A stretch of 64,000 nt of DNA. Origin: CAWGGS01 sp046704745. GTDB taxonomy: Bacteria > Desulfobacterota > Desulfobulbia > Desulfobulbales > Desulfocapsaceae. Location of the stretch: positions 1-64,000 of the forward strand of contig JBJKRL010000147.1 of NCBI GenBank assembly GCA_046704745.1. Direction: 5' to 3'. Positions 1-9,382 of the stretch are shown here, piece after piece. The notes under the pieces were generated by a model. It did no database searches, was not told the origin of the DNA, and worked only from the letters and a program-made list of their open reading frames with translations. The first letter of the stretch is position 1, and every line of letters starts with the position of its first letter. Position numbers and translations under genes: made by a program.

Positions 1-562
1 GTTCGAGGTTTTTGGCAATGGACTATAATAAACTATGTTCATTACCAAAACACGGAAGAAGATGGCGCTGCCTGGGCTGACCTTTGGTGAACACTGTGGA
101 AATTTGATAACGTTCCTGTTTCTGTAAAATCTCTTGCTCTTCCTGCCGTGGTGACAAATTGACACAGTGTTCATGAGAAATCCGGGTTAAAGTAGCTTTA
201 AGCAAGCGAATACAGTGAGATTTCGAATGAGGCCAGACCAGATATTGTCCCAACTGCGGTTCCGTTTACAGAAAAAAAAGTAGCCTTATGTGGTATGAAA
301 AACACTATTCTGATTACCATTGAAACCCAGCCTGTCTGAATAGGAAGGGAGAACTGTGCGTTTTTCGGGTCTCTGCAGCCTGGACTGTTTAAGCATTGCC
401 CCCAGGGATAGTGCTATAACGTCCAGAGTAACAAAAACAAATAGTCCCTCCCTGGATCAATACCTGAGCATCGGAGGGAAATTAAAAGACCTTTAATATT
501 TTGTAATCTAATACTTTTTATAACCAATTAAATTTTTATGACACATAAACGATCATCTTAAT
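1..562. other. Intergenic stretch, no gene recognised
   Basis: No convincing gene is seen here. A minus-strand open frame of 76 codons at 23-253 has no recognisable domain and no good ribosome site. The stretch holds one copy of a short recurring motif, ATGAGAAATCCGGG (near 173-186), also seen at 5794-5807 and, reversed, at 27531-27545. A weak inverted repeat (TCCCTCC at about 446 and GGAGGGA at about 473) lies near the right end. The stretch could be the remnant of a mobile element beyond the left edge, but I cannot show that. Confidence 0.4.
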
Positions 563-581
563 ACAAATGATTATCATTATC
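563..581. promoter_or_regulatory. Candidate Fur box upstream of aceBA
   Basis: ACAAATGATTATCATTATC matches the classical 19-bp Fur consensus GATAATGATTATCATTATC at 16 of 19 positions. The inner ATGATTATCAT is a perfect palindrome. It ends 3 bp before a TTGACA -35 hexamer. Fur with Fe2+ usually represses by occluding RNA polymerase; a site just upstream of -35 could repress or, less often, activate. The match is direct sequence evidence; regulation of aceBA by iron is inference. Confidence 0.7.
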
Positions 582-584
582 ATA

Positions 585-613
585 TTGACAGGGCAATAAA
601 GGCTCATTATATA
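585..613 (+). promoter_or_regulatory. Sigma-70-type promoter of aceBA
   Basis: A perfect -35 hexamer TTGACA (585-590) is followed after 17 bp by TATATA (608-613), a fair -10. Transcription would start near 620 and leave a leader of about 90 nt before the aceB ATG at 710. Confidence 0.65.
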
Positions 614-709
614 TCTAATGAAACAAGTATTAGTACTCTTTGTTTTCCTATTCAATAATTCTGATTCAGCAGTTTTGCTCTCCAACATAATTCCTGCAGG
701 GAGTCAATC

Positions 710-2308
710 ATGAAACCATCATTTAAAGAAAACGGGATTCTTATATCAGCTCCCATTTCTTCCGATTTCCAGCATATTCTTACGCCTGAAGCGCTTTCTT
801 TTGTTGCTAACCTTGCCCGGAAATTCGAATCCAGACGAAGAGAGCTTCTTCTAAGCCGAAATGAGGTCCAGAAAAAGATCGATAAAGGTATTCTCCCCGA
901 TTTTTTGCCGGAAACCAAAGACATCCGCGATACCGACTGGAAGGTTTCCACGATCCCTGAAGATCTGAAGGATAGAAGGGTTGAAATTACCGGACCTGTG
1001 GAGAGAAAAATGATTATCAATGCCTTGAATTCAGGTGCCCTGACTTTCATGGCAGATTTTGAAGATTCGCATTCACCCACCTGGGAAGGAACAATCCAGG
1101 GTCAGATCAACCTGCAGGACGCCGTCAACGGTACGATCCAGATGGTCAGTGAAGACGGGAAAAAGTATTACCTGAATGAAAAGACCGCTACTCTTATCGT
1201 TCGCCCCCGCGGATGGCACTTGGTCGAGAAACATGTCCTCATCGACGGCGATCCGATTTCAGCGAGCATCTTTGATTTCGGGCTATATTTTTTCCACAAC
1301 GCCCACACCTTGATCAATAAAGGTTCAGGTCCGTATTTTTACTTACCGAAAATGGAAAGCCACCTTGAGGCCCGCCTGTGGAATGATATTTTCATCCAGG
1401 CAGAAAAAGACTTTAAGATACCAGTGGGATCTATTAAGGCCACTGTTTTGATTGAAACCATCCTTGCCGCCTTTCAGATGGAAGAAATAATCTATGAATT
1501 AAAAGAGCATATGGCTGGTTTGAACTGCGGAAGATGGGACTACATATTCAGCTTCATCAAGCGTTTCACCAAGGTACCGGGCTATCTTTTCCCGGACAGG
1601 TCGGAAATCACCATGACAAGTCCATGCATGCGATCCTATTCCCTTTTGGCCATAAAAACCTGCCACAAAAGAGGTACTCACGCCATCGGCGGGATGGCGG
1701 CACAGGTTCCTATCAAAGGACAGCCGGAAGCCAATGCACGGGCCTTCCAGAAAGTACGCGACGATAAGCTACGGGAAGCCGGTGACGGCCATGATGGCAC
1801 ATGGGTCGCCCATCCAGGTCTGGTGCCGGTAGCGCTGGAGGTCTTCAACCAGCTGATGCCAGGACCGAACCAGATTGAAAAACAAAGAGACGATGTCTCG
1901 GTGACACAAGAAGATCTTCTTCGTTCCCCACAAGGAAAAATTACCGAGACAGGACTTCGGACCAACATCAGCGTGGGTATCCAGTATATGGCCTCATGGC
2001 TCTCGGGAAACGGATGTGTCGCCATCAACCACCTGATGGAAGATGCCGCCACAGCGGAAATCTCCAGGGCTCAGGTCTGGCAATGGCTTCATATGCCTGA
2101 TGGTGTTTTAGAAGATGGCCGGAAAGTGGACCACGCCCTGTTCGATAACACGGTAAATGAAGAGATTGATCGGATAAAATCGAAAATCGGGGAAGTAGCC
2201 TTTGCAAAAGGGAACTATGCCGAAGCCGCAGCATTGTTTAAAGAAATAATCCTCCAGAACAGTTTTGAGGAATTTTTAACCCTTAAGGCGTACGAGCATC
2301 TGAATTAA
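710..2308 (+). CDS. aceB: Malate synthase A
   Basis: Condenses glyoxylate with acetyl-CoA to malate, the second step of the glyoxylate shunt, in the cytoplasm. The 532-residue length and the whole-length pattern fit the A-type enzyme (about 530 residues), not the longer G type. Typical blocks are the DFEDSHSP metal/substrate region near residues 123-130, the VRPRGWHL segment near 165-172 carrying the catalytic arginine, and GGMAAQVPIK near residue 330. The gene begins at an ATG after a leader of about 90 nt. aceA starts 48 bp downstream, so the two form an operon behind a Fur-box promoter. No aceK kinase gene is adjacent. Confidence 0.96.
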   Translation: MKPSFKENGILISAPISSDFQHILTPEALSFVANLARKFESRRRELLLSRNEVQKKIDKGILPDFLPETKDIRDTDWKVSTIPEDLKDRRVEITGPVERKMIINALNSGALTFMADFEDSHSPTWEGTIQGQINLQDAVNGTIQMVSEDGKKYYLNEKTATLIVRPRGWHLVEKHVLIDGDPISASIFDFGLYFFHNAHTLINKGSGPYFYLPKMESHLEARLWNDIFIQAEKDFKIPVGSIKATVLIETILAAFQMEEIIYELKEHMAGLNCGRWDYIFSFIKRFTKVPGYLFPDRSEITMTSPCMRSYSLLAIKTCHKRGTHAIGGMAAQVPIKGQPEANARAFQKVRDDKLREAGDGHDGTWVAHPGLVPVALEVFNQLMPGPNQIEKQRDDVSVTQEDLLRSPQGKITETGLRTNISVGIQYMASWLSGNGCVAINHLMEDAATAEISRAQVWQWLHMPDGVLEDGRKVDHALFDNTVNEEIDRIKSKIGEVAFAKGNYAEAAALFKEIILQNSFEEFLTLKAYEHLN

Positions 2309-2356
2309 CAGGAACGTCGAACATTAAGCGTCTTACTCTGACAAAGGGAGTTCATT

Positions 2357-3694
2357 ATGCTGACAATAGAAGAAAAGGCCATAGAGTTGGAAAAAAAACT
2401 GACCTGCCATGAAGTCGATTTTGTAGAAATTGATGAGCTGGAAGAACGTTGGGAAACGGACCCTCGGTGGAAAGGGGTGGTCCGACCTTATAAAGCTGCT
2501 GAGGTTCTTGCATTGAGAGGAACCCTGAAGGTCGATTATACGTATGCTCTCGTTGGAGCAAAACGATTGTGGCATCTTCTCAATACTGAAGAGTATATCC
2601 CTGCCCTGGGGGCCCTTACCGGTAACCAGGCCGTTCAACAGGTTGAAGCCGGGTTGAAGGCAATCTATCTCAGCGGATGGCAGGTAGCGGCCGATAACAA
2701 TCTGGCAGGAGAGATGTATCCTGACCAGAGTCTCTATCCGGCCAACAGTGTCCCTTCCGTTGTACGTCGTATCAACAATGCCTTACGCCGGGCCGATCAG
2801 ATCCAGGTCCTTGATTGCAGAAAACATGGCCCCTACTGGTTCGCTCCTATTGTTGCCGATGCTGAAGCAGGTTTCGGCGGACCTTTGAATGCCTTTGAAC
2901 TGATGCGAGGCATGATCGATGCCGGAGCCGCCGGAGTCCATTTCGAAGATCAACTGGCATCGGCCAAGAAATGTGGTCATATGGGAGGAAAAGTCCTGGT
3001 TCCCACCAAAGAATTTATCACCAAACTGATTGCCGCCCGCTTGGCAGCAGACATCTGCGATGTGCCGACAATTTTAATTGCCCGCACCGATGCTGATGCG
3101 GCCAAGCTCTTAACCAGCGACATCGATGAGAGAGACCGGCCTTTCATTCTCGATCAACCAAGAACCTCGGAAGGGTTTTACCATATCAAGGGAGGTGTGG
3201 AGGCGGCCATTGCCAGAGGACTTGCCTATGCACCCTATGCCGATATGATCTGGTGCGAAACATCACGACCCGATTTGAAACAGGCCAAAATTTTTGCGGA
3301 AGGGATCAAAAAAGAATTCCCAGACAAGCTCCTCTCATATAACTGTTCCCCCTCTTTTAACTGGAAGGCCAATCTTGATGATGGGTCAATCCTGACCTTT
3401 CAAAAAGAGTTGGCGGCAATGGGGTATAAATTTCAGTTTGTGACCCTGGCTGGATTCCACACCCTGAATCTGGGGATGTTTGATTTGGCCTGCAGCTATA
3501 AAACGCAAGGTATGGCAGCCTACTCAAAATTTCAGCAGGAGGAATTCAAACATGAACGCTCAGAGGGTTATCTGGCAACCAGTCACCAAAAATTCGTAGG
3601 AACAGGCTACTTCGACCGGGTAGTAACCACTATTACGGAAGGTGAAAGCTCTGTAGCAGCCCTAAAAGGATCGACTGAAGAAGAACAATTCTGA
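2357..3694 (+). CDS. aceA: Isocitrate lyase
   Basis: Splits isocitrate into succinate and glyoxylate, the entry step of the glyoxylate shunt. At 445 residues it has the usual bacterial length. The active-site loop KKCGHMGGKVLVP is intact, with the catalytic cysteine at residue 206, and the metal-binding segment VADAEAGFGG lies near residues 166-175. A ribosome site (AAAGGGAG) sits 8 nt before the ATG. It is the second gene of aceBA, and the pair lets the cell grow on acetate or on acetyl-CoA from the beta-oxidation genes at 29.7-38 kb. It converges with the unknown gene at 3705, leaving only 10 bp, and I see no hairpin there. Confidence 0.97.
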   Translation: MLTIEEKAIELEKKLTCHEVDFVEIDELEERWETDPRWKGVVRPYKAAEVLALRGTLKVDYTYALVGAKRLWHLLNTEEYIPALGALTGNQAVQQVEAGLKAIYLSGWQVAADNNLAGEMYPDQSLYPANSVPSVVRRINNALRRADQIQVLDCRKHGPYWFAPIVADAEAGFGGPLNAFELMRGMIDAGAAGVHFEDQLASAKKCGHMGGKVLVPTKEFITKLIAARLAADICDVPTILIARTDADAAKLLTSDIDERDRPFILDQPRTSEGFYHIKGGVEAAIARGLAYAPYADMIWCETSRPDLKQAKIFAEGIKKEFPDKLLSYNCSPSFNWKANLDDGSILTFQKELAAMGYKFQFVTLAGFHTLNLGMFDLACSYKTQGMAAYSKFQQEEFKHERSEGYLATSHQKFVGTGYFDRVVTTITEGESSVAALKGSTEEEQF

Positions 3695-3704
3695 CCAACA
3701 TCTC

Positions 3705-4247
3705 TCAAGAAAGAATCAAGGCGTTGACCTGCTCCGCTAACCTGCCGAGCTTGACATCCGTCAACGCCTTATGCAATGAACGCAAGACTTCACGGACTAC
3801 CGCGACCTTGGGACTGGGTGACAACAGTTGCGTTTCAATGGTTTTGACATCGACTAGAATCTCTTCCAATTGTCCGATTGAAATTTGATTGGGTGCAACG
3901 GCCCCCCGGATACCTGTCAATATCTTCTCCACAGCCTGACGGCCCTGATCTTCCAAGACCCGGGTGTTCCCCAACCGTAGATCATCTGCACCCGCAAGGC
4001 TGTTACTTCCCTCTGTTCCCGTTACCAGTGCTATCCCTTCAGAGGTGATGCCGATCCCTCCGGCCAGGCTTTTAAGCTCCACAAGTCCTTCTATGATGAG
4101 TTCTTCGGCTATCATGCCAGCCTCGGTTTTATCAAGGCCTATTGCATCTCCTACGTCATGCATCGATACCTGGATATCATTTTTCCCCTGTGTCTGCAGA
4201 TGGAGTTCTTCAAGATAGCGTTTAGCCTCGGAATTTTCGATATCCAT
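3705..4247 (-). CDS. Unknown 180-aa winged-helix-like protein paired with HipA-like kinase
   Basis: I do not recognise the family. Residues 1-75 read like a winged helix: a helix around 5-18, a probable turn-helix (HDVGDAIGLDKTEAG, about 30-44), a recognition-like helix (AEELIIEGLVE) and a beta wing (GGIGITSEGIALV). Residues 80-105 are a Gly/Asp-rich linker. Residues 105-180 are mostly helical and end in LAEQVNALILS. There are no membrane segments or cysteines. It starts 23 bp after the stop of the HipA-like kinase gene, so the two are probably cotranscribed. In classical systems the DNA-binding partner HipB is encoded upstream of hipA; here a DNA-binding-like protein lies downstream. A role as antitoxin or autoregulator is inference. 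Confidence 0.6.
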   Translation of the reverse strand: MDIENSEAKRYLEELHLQTQGKNDIQVSMHDVGDAIGLDKTEAGMIAEELIIEGLVELKSLAGGIGITSEGIALVTGTEGSNSLAGADDLRLGNTRVLEDQGRQAVEKILTGIRGAVAPNQISIGQLEEILVDVKTIETQLLSPSPKVAVVREVLRSLHKALTDVKLGRLAEQVNALILS

Positions 4248-4270
4248 TCATCACCTCATAATGTATTCTT

Positions 4271-5569
4271 TCATAAGAGTCTCAGATTTCTGCCGATCAA
4301 CTCGCGAAGGGATTCGAAAACTCCGGCTTGCTCAGCATAGTCGGGCCATCGGGAAACGACATCCATCACCTCCCGGACAATGGCCGCAGCTTTTTTTTCT
4401 TTCATCTGTGCAGCCCCGGCGCAAGCCGTAAAATCCTGCAAGGTGAATCCGTCCCGTTTGCCGTTCATGGTCATCTGATGGCGGGCCGTCCAGGTACCGG
4501 TAGGATTGTAACTATAGGTGATATCAAAGGCCGGCGCAAGAGACCAACGCCCTCTTTCATCCATGAGAAAGGCAATGTTCTTGGCATGGTCGTCGTGATT
4601 GCGGGCAGCGATATTTAACACCATGCGGCGAAACTGTTGCTCGGTTGCACTCATCGGCAGTCCAAGCATACGTATGATTTGAAAGACCTGTTCATAGGCG
4701 CAGATGCCGGCGCGGTTCAGATCATAATGGGCCAAAGCGCAAAGAGACTGTATATGAATTTTTTTGCCGTCATCCAACCTATCGAAACGTCGTGTCATAA
4801 AATGGCGTCTCCCACCCTCTTCGAAAAGACGGCAATTGCTCATAACGATCCCTGCATCTACAGCCATCCGGGAATAGGCAAGTTCCACAGCACCGAATCC
4901 CCGTGGGTCATCCACCTCCTTATCTCTGTTACCACGGACTCCATCCAGCTTCAGCAGCCAGTCTTCAAAGCCGTCTTTGTCTTTTGCCCGACCGGAACGA
5001 ATCTCATTGGTCGAGGGATTCCAGGCAATTACGGCTTTAGCCCGTGCCCCACCGGCCAGTGTGCCGACCGCCAGCAGATCCTTGAATGCCTGTTTTTCCA
5101 GCACCTCGAGGAGTGGGGTTGACGATTTTTTTCGATGCACCAATATTTTCGACGCAATATTAACAAGCTCACAGAGATGGATGGTCTCTGACTGCTCGAG
5201 GTCTTGTTTGATTGCAGGAACAAACTCCAGAGCTCCCATCCCCTGTGAGCCGGTTAAGCACAGGAATTCAATAGGGTTAAATGACGACGGTTGCCTTCCC
5301 CTGCCCGCCAGCCAGATATCGATCAGGGTCATTCCGAATTTATCAGGGAGGGAGTCGGCGAGCAAACCGGGAAGTCCGTGATATGTTTTGGCAGGCAGAT
5401 CGGAAAACCTATAGATCTTCCGGGAAAGAGGCATGAGTAAAGGTGAAAGCTCAAGCCCACTTCCGACAAAATCGGGGTCATAGGTGAAAGTTGCTGTCTT
5501 GTCCCCTTTCTCAAGCGATACGGTACCGACAGTCCTGCCCCATATGTTAACCGTGGCTTTGGTAGACAT
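4271..5569 (-). CDS. hipA: HipA-family serine/threonine kinase (toxin-like)
   Basis: HipA kinases phosphorylate translation factors, classically glutamyl-tRNA synthetase, and cause growth arrest. This 432-residue protein has the usual full length. Residues 1-95 match the N-terminal HipA_N (HipS-like) region, followed by a Gly-rich LTGSQGMGAL segment (105-114), the P-loop-like AGGARAK (172-178), and LLKLDG (205-210), whose lysine should bind ATP. The catalytic loop RNHDDHAKN (323-331) and the metal aspartate in APAFDI (349) are all present, so the kinase should be active. The canonical phosphorylated serine of the P-loop (AGAQEK in E. coli HipA) is not conserved. No HTH-type hipB lies upstream: the previous gene is 254 bp away and encodes a DUF3047 protein. 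A perfect palindrome lies 17-31 bp upstream of the start codon. Confidence 0.9.
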   Translation of the reverse strand: MSTKATVNIWGRTVGTVSLEKGDKTATFTYDPDFVGSGLELSPLLMPLSRKIYRFSDLPAKTYHGLPGLLADSLPDKFGMTLIDIWLAGRGRQPSSFNPIEFLCLTGSQGMGALEFVPAIKQDLEQSETIHLCELVNIASKILVHRKKSSTPLLEVLEKQAFKDLLAVGTLAGGARAKAVIAWNPSTNEIRSGRAKDKDGFEDWLLKLDGVRGNRDKEVDDPRGFGAVELAYSRMAVDAGIVMSNCRLFEEGGRRHFMTRRFDRLDDGKKIHIQSLCALAHYDLNRAGICAYEQVFQIIRMLGLPMSATEQQFRRMVLNIAARNHDDHAKNIAFLMDERGRWSLAPAFDITYSYNPTGTWTARHQMTMNGKRDGFTLQDFTACAGAAQMKEKKAAAIVREVMDVVSRWPDYAEQAGVFESLRELIGRNLRLL

Positions 5570-5585
5570 TGCCCTCGGTGGTTAT

Positions 5586-5600
5586 TTGAATAGTATTCAA
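5586..5600. promoter_or_regulatory. Perfect 15-bp palindrome at the hipA promoter
   Basis: TTGAATAGTATTCAA is a perfect 7-1-7 palindrome located 17-31 bp before the hipA start codon, where an autoregulatory operator of a toxin-antitoxin operon would be expected. Which protein binds it is not shown; the winged-helix-like partner encoded downstream is the obvious candidate. Confidence 0.5.
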
Positions 5601-5823
5601 GACTGTATCCATTTCCTATACTGCGTCCTGTAAATCACCCTTGGTCCTTTGAGAAAAGGGAATTCTGTCGAGAAATTTTCCATATTTTTCAAAACAATAG
5701 TGCACCACCCGTTATGTGACAACCTCCCAGACATTGCGATCATCGCAATTTTCATCATTTGATGAACTCGCGGTGCCGCGAGAATGGACGTTTATGAGAA
5801 ATCCGGGCTGAGATGTTTTTCGA

Positions 5824-6546
5824 TCAGTTGGTAAGGTCGCTTTTAGGCAAAGCGGTTTCCTCTATTTTCTTCACCGGTCCTGTCGACAGAATGATATCCC
5901 CATACCAGGCAACAGCAGTTTCCTGTGTGTTATCGGTATCAGTCATAATGGCTACAGCACCTGCCGTTTCGGGTTCCGATCCGAACAGTCGACGGTAATC
6001 AGCAACAATATCGCGTTGTTCATTTATCCAACGGCCGACGTACTGTGGTCCGGATTCCACGGCAATCATCATCGCATGATCCGTAAAAGCATTGGGTATT
6101 GATGTGCCTTTTGGCAACCGGTTCGCCCAAATGTAATTGATCGCTTTCGTCTGCCAGAAAAATGTGCCCGGAAAAATGACGTAGATACGGGCGGCATAAT
6201 CGTCTCCTTTTTTAAATCTTGCATCACCCTTCTTTATGACATGATCGATTTTCCATGACCACCTCAGATACCGGTATGTTCGAGGATCGAATGCCTTTTT
6301 TTTTATGAGTCCGGATGCCGCCCTGTTACTTATTGCCTGAACGACCTCTCTTCCGTCATCAACGACCAAACGGTAGATCGTTTTGCCTTTAAATATTTTT
6401 TGGTTCCAACCGGCGAGACCGTCGCGGCTGAACCGCCCTACATATAAATCTTTTGCATAACAGGAAGTTGTCAGTAAAACGGTGGCAACTACCAGACAGA
6501 CACCGATTTCCTTCCCTTTTGAAAAGATAGTTTTGGAAAAATACAT
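5824..6546 (-). CDS. DUF3047 family exported protein
   Basis: A 240-residue protein with an N-terminal export signal: a hydrophobic core IGVCLVVATVLLTT (about residues 14-27) followed by SCYA, where signal peptidase could cut. The mature part fits DUF3047: GLAGW near the start, a beta-rich body with LRWSWKI around residue 92, DDYAARIYVIFPG (about 115-127), the Trp-Ala-Asn segment YIWANRLPKG, and an acidic end with VAWYGDIIL. The family is common in Proteobacteria and has no assigned biochemical role. It probably acts in the periplasm. It seems to be transcribed alone; hipA is 254 bp downstream. Confidence 0.8.
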   Translation of the reverse strand: MYFSKTIFSKGKEIGVCLVVATVLLTTSCYAKDLYVGRFSRDGLAGWNQKIFKGKTIYRLVVDDGREVVQAISNRAASGLIKKKAFDPRTYRYLRWSWKIDHVIKKGDARFKKGDDYAARIYVIFPGTFFWQTKAINYIWANRLPKGTSIPNAFTDHAMMIAVESGPQYVGRWINEQRDIVADYRRLFGSEPETAGAVAIMTDTDNTQETAVAWYGDIILSTGPVKKIEETALPKSDLTN

Positions 6547-6679
6547 GGTGATGAGAAATGGTGACCTTTCTTCAGAGAGTTACCGAGAAAGAAATTCAGG
6601 TTGATATTTCCAAAGACGTAAAGATAAAGTTGGCCCACATCAAACTAAATCTCAGCTGGCTATTTTCTATCGTTGCCTG

Positions 6680-9382
6680 TCACGGGTTGACTTGCCTTCG
6701 TCTTTCGATCCATTTCACCAGTTCGAGTACCGGTGAAACAGAAAATGCAAGTCCCACGATAATGACCATATCAATAACAGTAAGACTGAATGTGCCAAAA
6801 GGCTTATGCAAAATCGGGACATAGACAATTGCGGCAAGCAAAGCCAATTCCCAGAGGATGGCAATATTGAGCCAGGTGTTGGCAAAAGGACGGTTAAGAA
6901 CCGATAGATAATCGGAACGGAAATTATAGGCCTTAAAAAACTGAATCAGGACCAATGACACAAAGGTCATGGTCATCGCCTCCTCGTGGCTGTGGCCGGA
7001 ATTATCGGCCCAGATAAAGAGACCGAGATTTACAACTGTCGACCAAATCCCACCCACAACCATCAGTATTACCACAGGTCTTGTGAAAATGCCCATGCGT
7101 GGATCTCGCGGTCGTCGGCGCATCAAGTCCCGATCCGGTGGATCCACGGAAAGCGCCAAGGCCGGAAGGCCGTCGGTTGCCAGGTTGACGTAGAGGATCT
7201 GGACTGCAGTAAGCGGCAGTGGCAACCCGAGAAGTGTGGCGCCGGCCATCAGGCCGATCTCACCGAGGTTTGACGAGAGAAGATACATCAAGTATTTCTT
7301 TATATTATCAAAAATCCCACGGCCTTCTTCGACGGCTGCAACAATGGAGGCAAAATTGTCGTCGATGAGCGTCATGGCGGAAACCTCTTTGGCAACATCA
7401 GTGCCGGTTATTCCCATGGCCACGCCGATATCCGCCTTTTTCAAGGCTGGTGCATCATTGACGCCATCACCTGTCATGGCTACGATATGTCCTTGCTTTT
7501 GCAAGGCATCTACGATCCGTAATTTATGGAAAGGTGAAACCCGGGCATATACGTCAATGTCTTCAACTTTGCCGGCAAACATCTCTTCATCCATTGCATC
7601 CAGTTCCGATCCCGTTACCAGGCGCCCGGTTGTAAGAAGACCAAGTTCGGAGGCCACTGCCCTGGCGGTTGAAGGATGGTCACCGGTTATCATCACTACT
7701 CTGACACCGGCTAGTTGGCAGATTTCGATCGCAGGTTTTGCCTCCGCCCTCGGGGGATCGATCATTCCCACGAGTCCTAAAAACACCAGGTCCTTATCGG
7801 CATTTTCAATACTTGCTCCCGGTCTATAGGCAACAGCCAGAACACGCAAGGCCTCGTCTGCCATGGAACGGGCTGTCTGCAGGACCTCCTCTTTTGCCTT
7901 GCCCCCAAAGTCGTTTTCACCTTCTTCGGTTAAAACCCTGGTGCACAAACCCACTACAACTTCAGGTGCACCTTTGGTGCAGGCAAACAAATCCGCTTCA
8001 CCCCCATGCAAGGTTGTCATGCGCTTGGCTTCCGAGGTAAACGGGATTTCGTTAATTCGGGGAAACTGACTGTCGATATCCGATCTGTGAATTCCCGCCT
8101 TTGCTGCCGCTACCACAAGTGCTGCTTCGGTCGGGTCGCCTTTGCTCTGGAAACGATTCTCCATTGCATCAAAGATGATCTGAGCGTCAGAGGCAAGCGC
8201 AGCCGTACGCAGTAAAAAAAGAAGCGCCTCAGAGGAAGCTCGCTCATGACCGTCGACAAGAAAATGTCCAACGGGTTCATAGCCTGCTCCGGTAATCTCA
8301 AAGCTGGCTCCGGCAACAGAGATCTTCCGCACGGTCATCTCATCCCTGGTCAGCGTCCCTGTCTTATCCGAGCAAACAATAGAGGTACACCCCAGGGTTT
8401 CAACCGCTTGCAGTTTACGGATCAGGGCATGGCGTTTAACCATCTTTTGTACACCAACGGCAAGTGAGATGGTAACAACAGCGGGAAGCGCTTCTGGTAC
8501 AACAGCTACTGCTAGAGCAATCCCAAAGATAAGCATTTCAATAAAAGGTTGACCGCGCAAAAGCCCGAGACCGACAATGGCGGCAACAACTACAAAGGCG
8601 ACCTTTGCCAGGCTGCTGCCCACCTTGTCAAGATTTTCCTGCAAAGGTGTCCGGCCTGTTTCCACCCCCTGCAACATTTCGGCAATTCTGCCGAATTCTG
8701 TAGACGCCCCGGTAGCAACGACAATCCCCCTTCCGCGTCCATACCCCACCGTTGTCCCGGCATAGGCCATATTCCTGCGCTCAGCTAAAGGCAGATCGGC
8801 AAGAGGGGAAACGCACTTCTGAACAGCTATTGATTCTCCAGTCAAAGCGGCTTCTTCTACTCGCAGATTAACAGTCGAGCTCAGTCGGATATCGGCTGGT
8901 ATCTTATCACCCGCCTTAAGAAGGACCACATCGCCCGGCACCACACTTGAGGAAGGAATATCGATTTCCTTTCCATCACGCAACACCGTTGCAGCCGGTG
9001 CCGCCATTCGACACAGGGCTTCCATGGCCCGTTCAGCCCTATATTCCTGGACAAAACCCAGCAACACTGCAAAAAACACGATAACAGCGATGGTAACGGC
9101 CTCGACTCCATGCCCCAGATACGCCGAGAGAACGGTTGCAATCAGTAAGATATTTATCAGGATATTTTTAAACTGTTGGCGGAAAAGACGCCATGGAGAT
9201 ATACGCTGTGCGCCCGCCATTTCGTTCGGGCCACAGACCAGCAAACGTTCCGAAGCCTCTTGTTTGCTGAGTCCAGTAGGAGACGAGTCGAGACGTGAGC
9301 AAACATCCTCCAAGGGGAAGGTATGCCACATCACAGTTGAGTCTGATGAGATCTTATTGATTTTGCAGGATCCACCGCCCAT
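6680..9382 (-). CDS. Cation-transporting P-type ATPase, Ca2+ (SERCA/PMR1) type
   Basis: An inner-membrane pump that uses an aspartyl-phosphate intermediate. Counting from the longest frame (start 9427), the TGES actuator loop is near residue 197, the phosphorylated aspartate of DKTGTLT is 354 and the hinge TGDGVNDAP follows. The ion site matches Ca2+ pumps: PEALPA in M4 (311-316), SSNLGE in M5 and NLATDGLPALAL in M6, which has the N..TD residues known from SERCA. The start is uncertain. The 9427 ATG overlaps the upstream lipoprotein gene by 74 bp. The tandem ATGs at 9385/9382 follow a weak GCAGAGA site and still overlap. The ATG at 9331 would give a 22-bp gap but has no ribosome site. Calcium efflux is the best-supported role. 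Confidence 0.9.
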   Translation of the reverse strand: MGGGSCKINKISSDSTVMWHTFPLEDVCSRLDSSPTGLSKQEASERLLVCGPNEMAGAQRISPWRLFRQQFKNILINILLIATVLSAYLGHGVEAVTIAVIVFFAVLLGFVQEYRAERAMEALCRMAAPAATVLRDGKEIDIPSSSVVPGDVVLLKAGDKIPADIRLSSTVNLRVEEAALTGESIAVQKCVSPLADLPLAERRNMAYAGTTVGYGRGRGIVVATGASTEFGRIAEMLQGVETGRTPLQENLDKVGSSLAKVAFVVVAAIVGLGLLRGQPFIEMLIFGIALAVAVVPEALPAVVTISLAVGVQKMVKRHALIRKLQAVETLGCTSIVCSDKTGTLTRDEMTVRKISVAGASFEITGAGYEPVGHFLVDGHERASSEALLFLLRTAALASDAQIIFDAMENRFQSKGDPTEAALVVAAAKAGIHRSDIDSQFPRINEIPFTSEAKRMTTLHGGEADLFACTKGAPEVVVGLCTRVLTEEGENDFGGKAKEEVLQTARSMADEALRVLAVAYRPGASIENADKDLVFLGLVGMIDPPRAEAKPAIEICQLAGVRVVMITGDHPSTARAVASELGLLTTGRLVTGSELDAMDEEMFAGKVEDIDVYARVSPFHKLRIVDALQKQGHIVAMTGDGVNDAPALKKADIGVAMGITGTDVAKEVSAMTLIDDNFASIVAAVEEGRGIFDNIKKYLMYLLSSNLGEIGLMAGATLLGLPLPLTAVQILYVNLATDGLPALALSVDPPDRDLMRRRPRDPRMGIFTRPVVILMVVGGIWSTVVNLGLFIWADNSGHSHEEAMTMTFVSLVLIQFFKAYNFRSDYLSVLNRPFANTWLNIAILWELALLAAIVYVPILHKPFGTFSLTVIDMVIIVGLAFSVSPVLELVKWIERRRQVNP

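Noticed and set aside
23..253. A 76-codon minus-strand frame at the left edge
   Set aside because: No recognisable domain or ribosome site; may be repeat remnant, but this cannot be shown.
7236..7829. A 197-codon plus-strand frame inside the P-type ATPase gene
   Set aside because: It is the antisense shadow of a well-supported gene and has no domain or ribosome site.
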